DNA of 51,698 bases from an uncultured Candidatus Thioglobus sp. (GTDB taxonomy: Bacteria; Pseudomonadota; Gammaproteobacteria; PS1; Pseudothioglobaceae), in contig FXLX01000013.1 in the NCBI GenBank assembly GCA_900180385.1, positions 1 to 51,698 of the forward strand, in the 5' to 3' direction. Positions 28,943-44,705 of the stretch are shown here, piece after piece (position 1 is the stretch's first letter; every line of letters begins with the position of its first letter). The position numbers and the translations under genes are program-made. The notes beneath the pieces were generated by a model. It searched no databases and was not told where the DNA came from. It saw only the letters and a program-made list of their open reading frames with translations.

Positions 28943-29449
28943 ATGCAAAACTCATACTCATACGAAGAATTAATTCAATGTGGAAATGGCGAATTATTTG
29001 GCCCAGGCAATGCCCAACTGCCAAAGCCACCCATGCTAATGTTTGACAGAATTACTCACATTTCAGACGAAGGTGGAGAATTCGGTAAAGGTGAAATTAT
29101 TGCAGAGTTAGATGTTAATCCTGATTTATGGTTTTTCGCATGTCACTTTAACAAAGATCCAGTTATGCCCGGTTGCTTAGGTTTAGATGCTATGTGGCAG
29201 CTTATTGGATTTCATTTAGGCTGGCTAGGTGGTCCTGGTCGTGGTCGTGCATTAGGCGGTAGCATTAAGTTTACTGGCCAGGTTTTACCAACAGCTAAAA
29301 AGGTAACTTATCACATTAATCTTAAACGCGTTATTGCTCGCAAGCTTTATATGGGCATTGGCGACGCCACCATGGAAGTGGATGGAAAAATTATTTACGA
29401 AGCCAAAGATTTAAAAGTTGGCTTATTCACTGATACGAGCAACTTCTAA
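28943..29449 (+). CDS. fabA: 3-hydroxydecanoyl-ACP dehydratase/isomerase FabA
   Basis: ATG 28943 has AAGG seven bases upstream and gives 168 residues ([20 protein letters not shown]), the normal FabA start; ATG 28925 is a longer alternative. Hotdog fold with [24 protein letters not shown] (catalytic His) and the [18 protein letters not shown] block. It introduces the cis double bond of unsaturated fatty acids. Its TAA overlaps the fabB ATG. Confidence 0.97.
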   Translation: MQNSYSYEELIQCGNGELFGPGNAQLPKPPMLMFDRITHISDEGGEFGKGEIIAELDVNPDLWFFACHFNKDPVMPGCLGLDAMWQLIGFHLGWLGGPGRGRALGGSIKFTGQVLPTAKKVTYHINLKRVIARKLYMGIGDATMEVDGKIIYEAKDLKVGLFTDTSNF

Positions 29450-30666
29450 TGAATAGAGTAGTCGTAACAGGAATGGGCATTGTTTCTAGCTTAGGTGCAA
29501 ATTGCGAAGAAGTTTTAGAGTCATTAAAAACAGCAAAAACTGGCATTAAGTTTAATGAAAAACAAGCTGAAATGGGCCTTAGATCACACGTCTCTGGACA
29601 AGTGGCCGAAATAGATTCAAGCGACATTATCGATCGAAAAATGAAACGCTTTATGGCAGATGCAGCTATTTATAATGCAGTCGCCTTAAATCAAGCTATT
29701 AAACAATCTGGCCTTAGCGAAGATCAAGTTTCAAATACTCGTACCGGCCTAATCATGGGATCAGGTGGCGCTTCAAACCAAAATGTTGTTGAAGCTGCAG
29801 ACATCTTAAGAGAAAAAGGCATTAAACGAGTTGGTCCATATCGAGTGCCTCGCACAATGGGATCAACTACTTCGGCTTGTCTTTCCACCATGTTTAAAAT
29901 TAAAGGCATTAATTATTCAATTAGCTCTGCTTGCTCTACCTCTGCACATTGTATTGGTAATGCTATGGAGCAAATCCAAATGGGCAAGCAAGATGTTGTG
30001 TTTGCCGGTGGCGGTGAAGAATTAGATTGGTCATTAACTATGCTGTTTGACGCCATGGGCGCGCTTTCTTCAAAGTATAACGAAACACCTGAAAAAGCCT
30101 CAAGAGCTTACGACACAGACCGTGATGGTTTTATCATTTCTGGTGGTGGTGGTGCTTTAGTGCTTGAATCTTTAGACTATGCACAGGCTCGTGGCGCAAC
30201 TATTCTTGCCGAATTAACTGGCTATGGTGCAACGTCAGATGGCTACGATATGGTTGCTCCATCAGGTGAAGGTGCGAAGCGTTGTATGCAATTAGCCATA
30301 TCAACGGTGAATGGCCCTATTGACTATATTAATGCACATGGCACCTCGACTCCAGTCGGAGATTCTAAAGAACTGAGCGCCATTAAAGAAGTATTTGGTA
30401 ATGATATTCCTAATGTAGGCTCAACAAAATCTTTATCTGGTCACGCCTTGGGTGCTGCCGGCGTAAACGAAGCGATTTATTCATTACTAATGATGCAAAA
30501 TGATTTCATGGCTGAGTCAGTCAATATTGAGAATATTGATGAAGCAGCTGAAGGCGTTCCAATTGTACGCTCAACCACAATTCAATCGCTTAATCGCGTG
30601 ATGTCAAATAGCTTTGGCTTTGGCGGCACTAACGCTTGTTTGGTATTCGAGAAATTTAAAGCATAA
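29449..30666 (+). CDS. fabB: 3-oxoacyl-ACP synthase I FabB
   Basis: 405 residues. Starts in TAATG overlap with fabA. Thiolase-fold condensing enzyme: [16 protein letters not shown] with the active Cys, [11 protein letters not shown] and [11 protein letters not shown] with the two catalytic His residues, and a C-terminal [15 protein letters not shown]. It elongates the unsaturated acyl chain made by FabA. The two are an isolated unit closed by a terminator. Confidence 0.97.
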   Translation: MNRVVVTGMGIVSSLGANCEEVLESLKTAKTGIKFNEKQAEMGLRSHVSGQVAEIDSSDIIDRKMKRFMADAAIYNAVALNQAIKQSGLSEDQVSNTRTGLIMGSGGASNQNVVEAADILREKGIKRVGPYRVPRTMGSTTSACLSTMFKIKGINYSISSACSTSAHCIGNAMEQIQMGKQDVVFAGGGEELDWSLTMLFDAMGALSSKYNETPEKASRAYDTDRDGFIISGGGGALVLESLDYAQARGATILAELTGYGATSDGYDMVAPSGEGAKRCMQLAISTVNGPIDYINAHGTSTPVGDSKELSAIKEVFGNDIPNVGSTKSLSGHALGAAGVNEAIYSLLMMQNDFMAESVNIENIDEAAEGVPIVRSTTIQSLNRVMSNSFGFGGTNACLVFEKFKA

Positions 30667-30685
30667 ATATAAGAAACCAAAGTTT

Positions 30686-30720
30686 ATTAAAAAGGCCGCT
30701 TAATCAGCGGCCTTTTTAAT
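30686..30720. terminator. Bidirectional terminator between fabB and secF
   Basis: A 15-bp perfect stem centred on AAAAAGGCCGCT/AGCGGCCTTTTT with a TAATC loop. Confidence 0.92.
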
Positions 30721-30735
30721 GGGCTAAAACCTTGA

Positions 30736-31662
30736 CTAAGGTCTTGTATCGATTTCTTGTTTTTCTTTCTCTGAAGGCAGTAAATCCTCCTTGGTAATAC
30801 CCATGGCAAGAATCATTGAGCTTGCCACATAGATAGAAGAATAAGTACCAATCAGAACGCCGATCAATAATGCAACAGCAAAGCCGTGAATAATTTCTCC
30901 ACCTAAAAAGAATAGTGCCAACAACACAATTAGAGTTGTTACAGATGTCATGATTGTTCTAGAAAGCGTTTGATTCAGAGCGCCATTAATTATTTTCTGA
31001 GGATCAACATGTCGAGTCGATAAAAAGTTCTCACGAATTCGATCAAACACAACAATAGTATCATTCAAAGAATAACCAATAACTGCCAAAATAGCAGCTA
31101 AAACCGTCAAATCAAACTTTATTTGAAATAGCGAAAAGAAGCCTAAAGTAACAATAACATCATGAATTAAGGCTGTAATTGAGCCCAATGCAAAACGATA
31201 TTCAAAACGAAAGGCAACATAAATCAAAATACCAATCAGTGCATATAGCATCGCTAAGCCGCCATCATTAGTGAGCTCTTCTCCCACTTTGGGGCCAACA
31301 AATTCAACACGGCGGATATCGACATCATCACCCAGTAGGCGAATAATCTTTGTGCTTAGCTTGGCACTAGAAATAGTTTGCGGCTCAAGACGAATTAAGA
31401 TTTCATTAGTAGAGCCAAAATATTGTACATTTGCACGCTTAAAATCAGCCCCATCAAGTGTTGCCCTAATTTCGGTTAAATCAACACCCTGCTTATAGCC
31501 CACTTCAATTAGTGTTCCACCCGTAAAGTCAATGCCTAATTTTAGGCCATTTGTCGATAGTGAAAAAATACTAAGCGCCATTAACAATGCAGAAAATACA
31601 ATAGCGTAAGTGCGTTTACCAACAAAATCAATTGTTGGGATTTTTAAAGCGGTTATGCTCAT
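30736..31662 (-). CDS. secF: Protein translocase subunit SecF
   Basis: 308 residues. Six membrane spans with the P1-type periplasmic loop after the first (LKLGIDFTGGTLIEVGY), and the later GYSLNDTIVVFDRIRENF motif. It works with SecD in proton-driven completion of SecYEG export. The start overlaps the secD stop as ATGA. Confidence 0.97.
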   Translation of the reverse strand: MSITALKIPTIDFVGKRTYAIVFSALLMALSIFSLSTNGLKLGIDFTGGTLIEVGYKQGVDLTEIRATLDGADFKRANVQYFGSTNEILIRLEPQTISSAKLSTKIIRLLGDDVDIRRVEFVGPKVGEELTNDGGLAMLYALIGILIYVAFRFEYRFALGSITALIHDVIVTLGFFSLFQIKFDLTVLAAILAVIGYSLNDTIVVFDRIRENFLSTRHVDPQKIINGALNQTLSRTIMTSVTTLIVLLALFFLGGEIIHGFAVALLIGVLIGTYSSIYVASSMILAMGITKEDLLPSEKEKQEIDTRP

Positions 31663-33515
31663 ATTGAAATCTCCTCTAGCTTCTTCTTGTTGCCATAAAT
31701 TTTATTGATAATTGCACGTGAGACGATAATAGCGGTGAACATTGAGGTCACAATACCAATCGACAAGGTGATAGCAAAACCTTTAATTGGGCCTGTGCCA
31801 AAGCTGAATAATACTAACGCTGCAATTAGTGTTGTAATATTTGCATCAGCAATAGTTAATACTGCCTTATCGTAGCCTGCTGCAATGGCTTTTTGAATAT
31901 TGCTATTCACGCCCAGCTCTTCTTTAATACGCTCAAAAATTAACACGTTCGCATCAACCGCCATACCCACTGTTAATACAATACCAGCAATACCTGGCAA
32001 GGTTAATGTCGCTTGTAATAAAGATAAAACGGCCACAATCATCACTAGATTAAGTGTCAAAGCGATATTTGCCACTAGGCCAAACACTCTGTAGCGGAAT
32101 GCCATAAAGAGCAGCACTAGAATAAAGCCAATCACTACCGACATAACACCCTTGGCAATATTATCCGCACCCAAGCTTGGACCAATAGTACGCTCTTCGA
32201 TGATTTCAATTGGTGCCGACAATGAGCCTGCTCTTAATAATAACGCTAAGTTTCTAGCTTCTCTAGCGCTATCAATACCTGTAATCTGAAACCTTGATGA
32301 GAAAGTACCTTGAATAGTAGCTGCATTAATAACATCCTGTGTGGTTGAGCGCTTTTTAACGATCTTGCCATTTTCTAGGATAGTTTCAACTTTGTTCTCA
32401 ATAAACACCACAGCCATACGATGGTGCAAATACTTTTTAGTTGTATCTAGCATTGCACGGCCACCCGCACTATCTAGTGTAATGTTAACCATTGGCGTTG
32501 CGTTTTCAGAATCAATGCCAGATGAGGCGCCTGTAATATTTTCACCGGTAGTAATCACGCGAGTTTTTAATAGCAATGGACGTCCATCTCTAAAGTAATA
32601 AAGCTTAGAGCCTATTGGTGTTTTTCCAGATTGAATTGCAGTTTGTGGGTCATTTTTTTCATCAACCAAACGAAACTCTAACGTTGCCACAGCACCCAAA
32701 ATTTCCTTTGCACGTGCAGTATCTTGCACGCCTGGTAGTTGGACTACAATGCGCTCTAAACCCTGCTGCTGGATAATTGGCTCGGCCACACCCAGCTCGT
32801 TAACACGATTACGCAAAGTCGTAATATTTTGCTTCAAAGCATTACTTTTCGCTTCAGCTTGTGCACTTTTAGTAATGCCGATACTTATTTGTAAACCATT
32901 ATCTGATTTAACATCTAACACTTCAAGATCCGTTAATTCTTCTTGGATTAATTCAATCCCTTTATCTCTAGAGTCACTAGTCTTAAATAAAATAACGATA
33001 TGATCACCTTTGACTTCTACACGCTTATATAGTCGATCTTTTCTTAGTAGTGTACGTAGCTCATTGTAAGACTTATCCAACGACATATTAATAACAGCAT
33101 GCATATCAACTTCTAATAAGAAGTGTACGCCGCCCCGAAGATCAAGCCCTAAAGACATGGCCTTACCGCCTAAATCAGCCAACCAAGAGGGCACTGAAGG
33201 TGCAAGGTTTAAGGCAGTAACGTAATTACGCCCTAAATCTTGCTTTAATGATTCTTTGGCACTTAGCTGTGATTTATTGTCTGCAAATCTGGCCAAAATT
33301 CTACGGCCAGTCAATTCAACTGATTTATACGTAATTGACTTGGAATCCAAGGTTGCTCTAACCTTGCTCAAATCCTCTTGTGACAAAGCAGCATCACCAG
33401 TGGCAGATACTTGAACCGCCAAATCTGATCCAAAGATATTTGGCAATGCATACAATGCTGCTAGCAATAAGAAAAATGCTATCAGTGTATTTTTAAGTGC
33501 AGAAAATTGATTCAT
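31659..33515 (-). CDS. secD: Protein translocase subunit SecD
   Basis: 618 residues, normal length. A large periplasmic P1 region (SLGLDLRGGVHFLLEVDM) is followed by LRNRVNELGVAEPIIQQQG, ERIVVQLPGVQD and the six-span RND-like part with GMAVDANVLIFERIKEEL. Order yajC-secD-secF. Confidence 0.97.
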   Translation of the reverse strand: MNQFSALKNTLIAFFLLLAALYALPNIFGSDLAVQVSATGDAALSQEDLSKVRATLDSKSITYKSVELTGRRILARFADNKSQLSAKESLKQDLGRNYVTALNLAPSVPSWLADLGGKAMSLGLDLRGGVHFLLEVDMHAVINMSLDKSYNELRTLLRKDRLYKRVEVKGDHIVILFKTSDSRDKGIELIQEELTDLEVLDVKSDNGLQISIGITKSAQAEAKSNALKQNITTLRNRVNELGVAEPIIQQQGLERIVVQLPGVQDTARAKEILGAVATLEFRLVDEKNDPQTAIQSGKTPIGSKLYYFRDGRPLLLKTRVITTGENITGASSGIDSENATPMVNITLDSAGGRAMLDTTKKYLHHRMAVVFIENKVETILENGKIVKKRSTTQDVINAATIQGTFSSRFQITGIDSAREARNLALLLRAGSLSAPIEIIEERTIGPSLGADNIAKGVMSVVIGFILVLLFMAFRYRVFGLVANIALTLNLVMIVAVLSLLQATLTLPGIAGIVLTVGMAVDANVLIFERIKEELGVNSNIQKAIAAGYDKAVLTIADANITTLIAALVLFSFGTGPIKGFAITLSIGIVTSMFTAIIVSRAIINKIYGNKKKLEEISI

Positions 33516-33531
33516 AAAAAGCCTAAGTTAA

Positions 33532-35189
<1,658 letters not shown>

Positions 35190-35255
35190 TTATATTGATT
35201 TGAGCCTCTTTTATAAAATAGAGATTCAAATAAAACTTATTCAGGAAATTATACT

Positions 35256-35543
35256 ATGTTTAACTCATTTTCGCCCGCTGATGCGTGCAAACTATTAGCC
35301 GATGGCGCTCAACTTGTTGACGTTAGAACTGGTGCAGAATTTGCACGTGGCGCACTGCCAAAAGCAATCAGCTTGCCACTTCAAGGCATCATGAATGCAA
35401 ACAATGTACTTGATAAGGATAAAGCTGTCATTTTGTATTGTTTAAGTGGCGCTCGCTCAGCAACAGCAAAGAATTATTTGACACAAATGGGTTTTGACGA
35501 AGTTCACGATTTAGGCTCATTTAAGAACTACAACTGCGATTAA
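35256..35543 (+). CDS. Small rhodanese-domain protein
   Basis: A 95-residue single rhodanese domain with LVDVRTGAEFARGALPKAISLPL and the active loop CLSGARS (Cys62 as the persulfide-forming residue). No signal peptide, so it is cytoplasmic. Such proteins move sulfane sulfur; with a second rhodanese at 44706-45170 and TrxC nearby they may feed sulfur-transfer routes. Divergent from serS. Confidence 0.88.
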   Translation: MFNSFSPADACKLLADGAQLVDVRTGAEFARGALPKAISLPLQGIMNANNVLDKDKAVILYCLSGARSATAKNYLTQMGFDEVHDLGSFKNYNCD

Positions 35544-35621
35544 TTTCCCTTTGTATTTATAAGCAATTGTTACTGAATTGCTTGTTAAAATTCTCATACT
35601 TAATATCCAATAATTAGCAGC

Positions 35622-36287
35622 ATGAGAGTTAAAAGCACCTGGCATAAAACCCAAGTAAAAACTATTGATGAAATAGCTGGCGCTCTCGCCTTTAATTCAT
35701 GGCGTATCACCAAAAATCAGCTAACGGATCTAATTAACAAAGCCTATGTTATTGAAAAAGAACAGGTTTTTGACGTCATTAGAGAATACATGTGCTATCT
35801 CATTCAATGTGTAGATCGTCTATCTTATGACATTCTTGATCAAAAAAAACGCCAAGAACTTATTATTGCCATGGCCAAACAATCGGCTGATTATTATCAT
35901 GAAAATAAAAGCGAGAGAATAGGTGAAGGCAAGCACTGGCATGAATTTATTGATACCTACAACATGCGATCTAAAGATTATAGTGATTACGAGTTTTCAG
36001 ATGGAGCGCCTAACTATCTCTTCATGCGTTATTTTGGTGAAAAAGTTCAAAAAGCCATGACTGAGGTTGATGAAAAATGGATCATTCAACAGATTGTTGA
36101 AATTCAAGCGCCGAAAGCTTTTGAAGCAATTCAGAAAAGTGTCAATACGCTAGTTGCTGTTGATCAGATTGTTTCTAAAGAGGAGCAAATTAAACGAATA
36201 AAGAATAAAATTCCGCGCTCAAAGCGTAAATCCACGCGTCAAGATCACATCTATAAAAATGAATCCTCAAGTGATCATCTACTTTAA
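35622..36287 (+). CDS. Hypothetical helical protein
   Basis: A 221-residue, charged, mostly helical cytoplasmic protein: RITKNQLTDLINKAYVIEKEQVFD, GEGKHWHEFIDTYNMRSKDYS and a Lys/Arg-rich C-terminus (RIKNKIPRSKRKSTRQ). No signal or transmembrane segment and no motif I recognise. It sits alone between the rhodanese and trxC, with ordinary base composition. The basic tail could bind nucleic acid, but this is speculation. Confidence 0.6.
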   Translation: MRVKSTWHKTQVKTIDEIAGALAFNSWRITKNQLTDLINKAYVIEKEQVFDVIREYMCYLIQCVDRLSYDILDQKKRQELIIAMAKQSADYYHENKSERIGEGKHWHEFIDTYNMRSKDYSDYEFSDGAPNYLFMRYFGEKVQKAMTEVDEKWIIQQIVEIQAPKAFEAIQKSVNTLVAVDQIVSKEEQIKRIKNKIPRSKRKSTRQDHIYKNESSSDHLL

Positions 36288-36351
36288 CTTGTAATTCACG
36301 CCAAGTGTCCATAGATAATCCTTATAAGTAAAAATTAATTAGGAAATTTCT

Positions 36352-36774
36352 ATGATTACAATGTGTACCAGTTGTGGCGGGTTAAATAACATTCCACAAA
36401 AAAAATTAAGCAATAATCCAAATTGTGGAAAATGTAGGAATCCACTTTACAAAGGCGAGCCAATTTCAATGACAGGCGCGCAACTCACAAGAGCCATTGA
36501 GAAAACAGATGAATTATTGGTGGTAGATTTTTGGGCAACTTGGTGCGGCCCATGCAAACAATTTGCCCCTACTTTTAAACAAGCCGCTAATCAACTTGAG
36601 CCAAAAGCTCGCTTTATCAAAATTGAAACCGAGGCTGAGCAAGCGATTTCTGCCAAATACTCAATTCACTCAATTCCAACTCTAGTGATGTTTAAAAATG
36701 GTCAAGAAATTGATCGCGTATCAGGTGCTCTAAGCGCTCCAGACTTCACTAATTGGGTTAATCAACACGCATAA
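36352..36774 (+). CDS. trxC: Thioredoxin 2 (TrxC type) with N-terminal zinc motif
   Basis: 140 residues. N-terminal CTSC...CGKC (Cys5, 8, 25, 28) zinc ribbon, then the thioredoxin fold with WCGPC (65-68) and the cis-Pro segment SIPTLVMFKNG. Cytoplasmic disulfide reductase, more oxidation-resistant in known TrxC. Followed by an inverted repeat and a terminator. Confidence 0.94.
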   Translation: MITMCTSCGGLNNIPQKKLSNNPNCGKCRNPLYKGEPISMTGAQLTRAIEKTDELLVVDFWATWCGPCKQFAPTFKQAANQLEPKARFIKIETEAEQAISAKYSIHSIPTLVMFKNGQEIDRVSGALSAPDFTNWVNQHA

Positions 36775-36828
36775 AGCTAAAAAAATAGCCATTCTTAAAA
36801 TTTCCTAAATTTTTCTAAAAGTAGGGGT

Positions 36829-36872
36829 AAATCACCATTTTTTGGTGAAATATCATTAATAAATGGTGATTT
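36829..36872. repeat. 12-bp inverted repeat after trxC
   Basis: AAATCACCATTT (36829-36840) is mirrored at 36861-36872 and followed by T bases. The 20-base loop contains a further TTTTGGTGA that can pair alternatively. It may be a first terminator for trxC. Confidence 0.5.
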
Positions 36873-36930
36873 TTGATTAAATTTACTGGTTTTTATTGGT
36901 CATTTCGATTATTTCTGAAATTTTCATACA

Positions 36931-36958
36931 AAAAAGCCTGAATCTAATCAGGCTTTTT
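36931..36958. terminator. Bidirectional terminator between trxC and the AIPR-like pseudogene
   Basis: An 11-bp perfect stem (AAAAAGCCTGA mirrored) with a six-base loop and T5 on both strands. Confidence 0.85.
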
Positions 36959-36967
36959 AATAAAAAA

Positions 36968-38313
36968 TTAAAAATTGTATTGAAAGGTCTGTCTCATAAT
37001 CATATATGCTCCAGAATTTTTTCCAACAGATTGTGGGTTGTAGTCATTGTCTTTAATAGACACCGCAATAAACATCTCTGTAAATTTTTGAAGCTTAGTC
37101 TCTATAGATGCTGATGGGCTTGGCATCTTCCACTGAACCTTATTTCCTTTAATTTCCATCCACTCTAAAAGTGCAGAAAAGATAGGCAATATAAAACCAT
37201 CTGGATACTTGTAAATACATTCAGACTCGTAATATTTTGTTTTTGGATTAGACCTTAAATAAGTCTTTTCATCGGACTTTTTCTGAGGATCAAATAACTT
37301 AACACAACTAATACGACCAAATGTACCAGAGTTACTATTGTAAGCATAAGGAAACTCTCGGTAAATCAAATCATATAGAAAAGGCAGATCTTTCATAAGT
37401 AAAAATGCGCTTACCAAGTATGGATCAGTAACCTCTTCAGCTCCATTCCTTTTATATTCTGCTTTAATAATACTATTGTATGCATCAACACATGACGACT
37501 TACTGCTATAAATACTTACAGGATTAATCTTCGGGGATCCTTCTGGCAACTTCCCAGCTTCTTGAAGAGCATACAATGGAATAAGGGCTCATAGCAATAA
37601 TGTCTTGAGGTTTAATCGATTTTCCAGCAGTATTATCTTTCCATTCAACTTTATTGTTAATTTCTTGATCAAGAGATACTTTCAAAATTTCATAATACTT
37701 CTTATGTTCATGTTTGGTTGTTGAGCTTAAAGAGTCATTATTATTTCTAGCATCTGAAATATCTAATACCGTTTCAATGAAGTTAGGAACTTCAAGCTTG
37801 GGCGGGTAAATAATTTCAATAGGAACGCTTAACTTATCAAGAGCTTCATAATCTAATAGCTCGTCTCTAGCAGATTTATCTTGGTTGTTCCAAGTTTCAA
37901 TAAACTCATCCCACAGTTTGATTTTTCCTACTTACTTAGGATCTTCACCTAGTTTTAAAAGTAAATGTAGGCCTATAGCTAACATATTATGACCACCATC
38001 AAGAACACCCTCGTATTGCTCTTCTTCAAAAGATAAATCAAAACGGTTTCGTTCTAACTCTATACAACTACTAGTTGAAACAAGCAACCCCTTAGATTTA
38101 AATCGAAATAATTCTGGACTTAATTCCAAAGTTTCTTGTATCGCATTGGTGATCTTTCCAACTCTTGACTTTCTTGGGTTAACTGTCAATCCAACCGCAT
38201 CAATTAATTTTGCAAAATTTCTAGCATCTAACATCTAAAGTACCAAGAATTTTATTTACACGTTCATGATCTTGAAAACATGCAGTTTCAAGTTTAATAA
38301 TTGTCTTATTCAT
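36968..38313 (-). pseudogene. AIPR-like protein gene, inactivated by three small lesions
   Basis: ATG 38313 has GGAG seven bases upstream and reads MNKTIIKLETACFQDHERVN. Three defects follow. A perfect 7-bp tandem duplication (CATCTAA, 38225-38231 and 38232-38238 on the plus strand) shifts the frame. An in-frame TAA lies at 37932-37934. One extra base near 37583-37584 shifts it again. Removing 8 bases leaves exactly 446 codons, with a stop after QTFQYNF. The pieces then read as one protein with FRFKSKGLLVSTSS, VLDGGHNMLAI, ISDARNNNDSLSSTTKHEHKK and VSIYSSKSSCVDAY. The NGL/DGGH and ARN...K blocks resemble AIPR (abortive-infection phage-resistance) proteins. Family call moderate, gene death strongly supported. 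Confidence 0.65.
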
Positions 38314-38431
38314 TATATTTCTCCGTTTTATTTAAACAATTTAATAAAAGGAGATCGGCCGAAAGCCAAAAGAAATATTTTTTAAAACTTACCAGCTCTA
38401 ATAACATCTTAAGTTTAACACCAATCACCTA

Positions 38432-38484
38432 AAGCCATCCGGCTTAACTACCGAAGCACTATCCAGTGCTTCTAGGTATTTTTT
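38432..38484 (+). ncRNA. Double-hairpin element with terminator-like end (candidate small RNA or leader)
   Basis: On the plus strand AAGCC-ATCC-GGCTT (38432-38445) is followed by TACC-GAAGCACT-ATCC-AGTGCTTC-TA-GGTA (38449-38478) and six T residues. Both hairpins have the same ATCC tetraloop. On the minus strand, upstream of the AIPR-like gene, the loops read GGAT, a form recalling CsrA-type sites. No promoter or known family is recognised, and orientation is unresolved. From 38314 to 38431 only the ribosome site and AT-rich DNA are seen. Confidence 0.4.
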
Positions 38485-38803
38485 CTCTTAAAAGAGGAAA
38501 ACTCTTTCAAGATTGTATTAATTATACTGCATTTCAAAAAAATGCAAATTAACCGACGTTTTTACACTTCTCCAGCCCTTTTAAAAATAAATCCAATAAT
38601 TCTTATCGAGGTGAGAGTGATTGGATTTTCGGTGTCTGAACGCAGTGAGTTTAGAAAAATCAATGAACGAGATTAGAAAGATTGAGATTGTTTTTAAGAG
38701 TGAGCTCTTTTTGAATACTTTTTCTGCTCATCAGAAAAAGTATTAAAGCCTAAGCGAGCAAATTTTTGATTTGTAAGAAAGGATTTAACAAAAATTAGAC
38801 AAA
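38485..38803. other. Non-coding gap between AIPR-like locus and rRNA operon
   Basis: About 320 bases without a convincing gene. It holds a perfect 13-bp inverted repeat (38714-38726 and 38732-38744, loop CTCAT) rich in A/T and short open stretches only. A 27-codon frame at 38663 has no ribosome site and is not accepted. Confidence 0.5.
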
Positions 38804-38838
38804 AAAATACCCCGCCTTAAACAAGGTCGGGGTATTTT
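38804..38838 (-). terminator. Terminator of the rRNA operon
   Basis: Read on the minus strand: AAAATACCCCG, then a CCTT/AAGG inner stem, mirrored by CGGGGTATTTTTTT. Located just past the 5S gene. Confidence 0.88.
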
Positions 38839-38847
38839 GAATTTAAA

Positions 38848-38964
38848 GCCTAGCAATGTCCTACTCTCACATGGGGAGACCCCACACTACCATCGGCGCT
38901 AAGTGGTTTCACTTCTGAGTTCGGGATGGGATCAGGTGGGTCACACTCGCTATTGTCACTAAGC
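38848..38964 (-). rRNA. rrf: 5S ribosomal RNA
   Basis: The minus strand reads TGACAATAGCGAGTGTGACC, then CCATCCCGAACTCAGAAGTG, GCGCCGATGGTAGTGTGGGG and a paired end TTGCTAGGC; strong match to gammaproteobacterial 5S, about 117 bases. Ends are approximate. The 320-base gap to 23S (38965-39285) has no gene; its right part pairs with the 23S leader. Confidence 0.95.
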
Positions 38965-39285
38965 AAACTGTTTGTCTCATTCGCTTATTTTCGGTTTTTG
39001 CGGCGTTAAATTTTAAAAATGTTCAGTCATATAATTTGCACTATACTTCTTCGCATTTTGAAAATTTGCCTTGCAAAACTCCAAAAATAACCAAATCTAT
39101 AACTTGATTATTAGAACCAAGTCAGAGACGAATTTAAAAGTTTTTATACCTTGATTATAAATAATCGGAGGTATAACAATATTAATACATGTAATAAGTT
39201 TGTCACTGTACATCAGTGTATTGCATGACACATCAACACAAAAATTATGGATTGAATATTCAATATTCAAATAATTTGGGTGTTA

Positions 39286-42184
<2,899 letters not shown>

Positions 42185-42417
42185 CCCCAAAGTATCTGAG
42201 TTACATGGTTCTTATTCACCAAGAAGTCACAAATTGTGATAAATCACAATCGGTGAATTCTATATTTTTATTTATCAAAGAGAGAAATTAATCTCTCAAT
42301 GAGAATCCATTTTTTTTTGAAATTGTTGTGTCAATGCAATACACCAATGATAACTGTCATCACAACAGTCATCGCGTTGTTATATTGTATATTTACAAAC
42401 TTTACTTCATGTATTAA

Positions 42418-42430
42418 ATTGTTAAAGAGC
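42418..42430 (-). promoter_or_regulatory. boxA antitermination element in the 16S-23S spacer
   Basis: The minus strand reads GCTCTTTAACAAT, nearly the E. coli boxA. The rest of the spacer (42185-42513) holds the pre-23S pairing arm and no gene. Confidence 0.75.
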
Positions 42431-42513
42431 TCCACACCCGAAGGCGCGGCATAAAAACTTAAACAAAGTAACAATTGTGTTATCTTGCTTAAGTTTTTAA
42501 ACTTAAGATTAAG

Positions 42514-42589
42514 TGGTGGAGCCAGGGAGGATCGAACTCCCGACCTCTTGCGTGCAAGGCAAGCGCTCTCCCAGCTGAGCTATGGCCCC
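42514..42589 (-). tRNA. tRNA-Ala (anticodon UGC)
   Basis: The minus strand starts GGGGCCATAGCTCAGCTGGG; anticodon loop CTTGC-CTTGCAC-GCAAG carries TGC; ends GGCTCCA-CCA. It is in the rRNA spacer, 26 bases after tRNA-Ile. Confidence 0.98.
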
Positions 42590-42615
42590 AAATAAGTTAT
42601 GATAATATCATAAAA

Positions 42616-42692
<77 letters not shown>

Positions 42693-42783
42693 TGGACGAA
42701 ACAAGTAACTTGTTTCTAGGGGACACTTAGTCTATCTTCTTTAAATTTATCAAATAACTTGTTGTGGACACTCATACTTTTCT

Positions 42784-44328
<1,545 letters not shown>

Positions 44329-44503
44329 AATTCTAACTATTTAGAACAGTGGCAACACCTATAAATAAGTGCTACTTTGCGTTCAATTTTTTTAAAAGCT
44401 GATTTTGCTTTTGTTTTGTCGGAACAATCACAAATAAATGCAATTGTTTCGTGTGCACTGCACAATTTTTATTGTACGAGTGCCCACACAAGTTATTTGA
44501 TAA

Positions 44504-44516
44504 TTTTTTAAAGAGC
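44504..44516 (-). promoter_or_regulatory. boxA element in the 16S leader
   Basis: The minus strand reads GCTCTTTAAAAAA, about 180 bases before 16S. Confidence 0.7.
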
Positions 44517-44557
44517 TACTGCAAAAATGTAAATTTGTTATGCAGTGAAAGATGAAA

Positions 44558-44585
44558 ATTATACAGCGTTAATACTTCTTGTCAA
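44558..44585 (-). promoter_or_regulatory. rRNA promoter, proximal
   Basis: On the minus strand TTGACA (44580-44585), 16-base spacer, TATAAT (44558-44563). Both boxes perfect. Confidence 0.85.
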
Positions 44586-44648
44586 CACTTATTTTCAACT
44601 TTCTTTGCAAGAAACTTTTTTACTATTTCGGTGCAGTGAAAGGGGGAA

Positions 44649-44676
44649 ATTATACTAAGATTTTTTCTGTGGTCAA
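44649..44676 (-). promoter_or_regulatory. rRNA promoter, distal
   Basis: On the minus strand TTGACC (44671-44676), 16 bases, TATAAT (44649-44654), about 91 bases upstream of the proximal promoter. Two tandem promoters are usual for rrn operons. The gap 44329-44705 holds only these and boxA. Confidence 0.8.
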
Positions 44677-44705
44677 GTGTTATTTGACTAATTTTTTAAA
44701 TTAAC

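Noticed and set aside
38663..38746. A 27-codon frame between the AIPR-like locus and the rRNA operon
   Set aside because: No ribosome site, very short, and partly made of a 13-bp inverted repeat.
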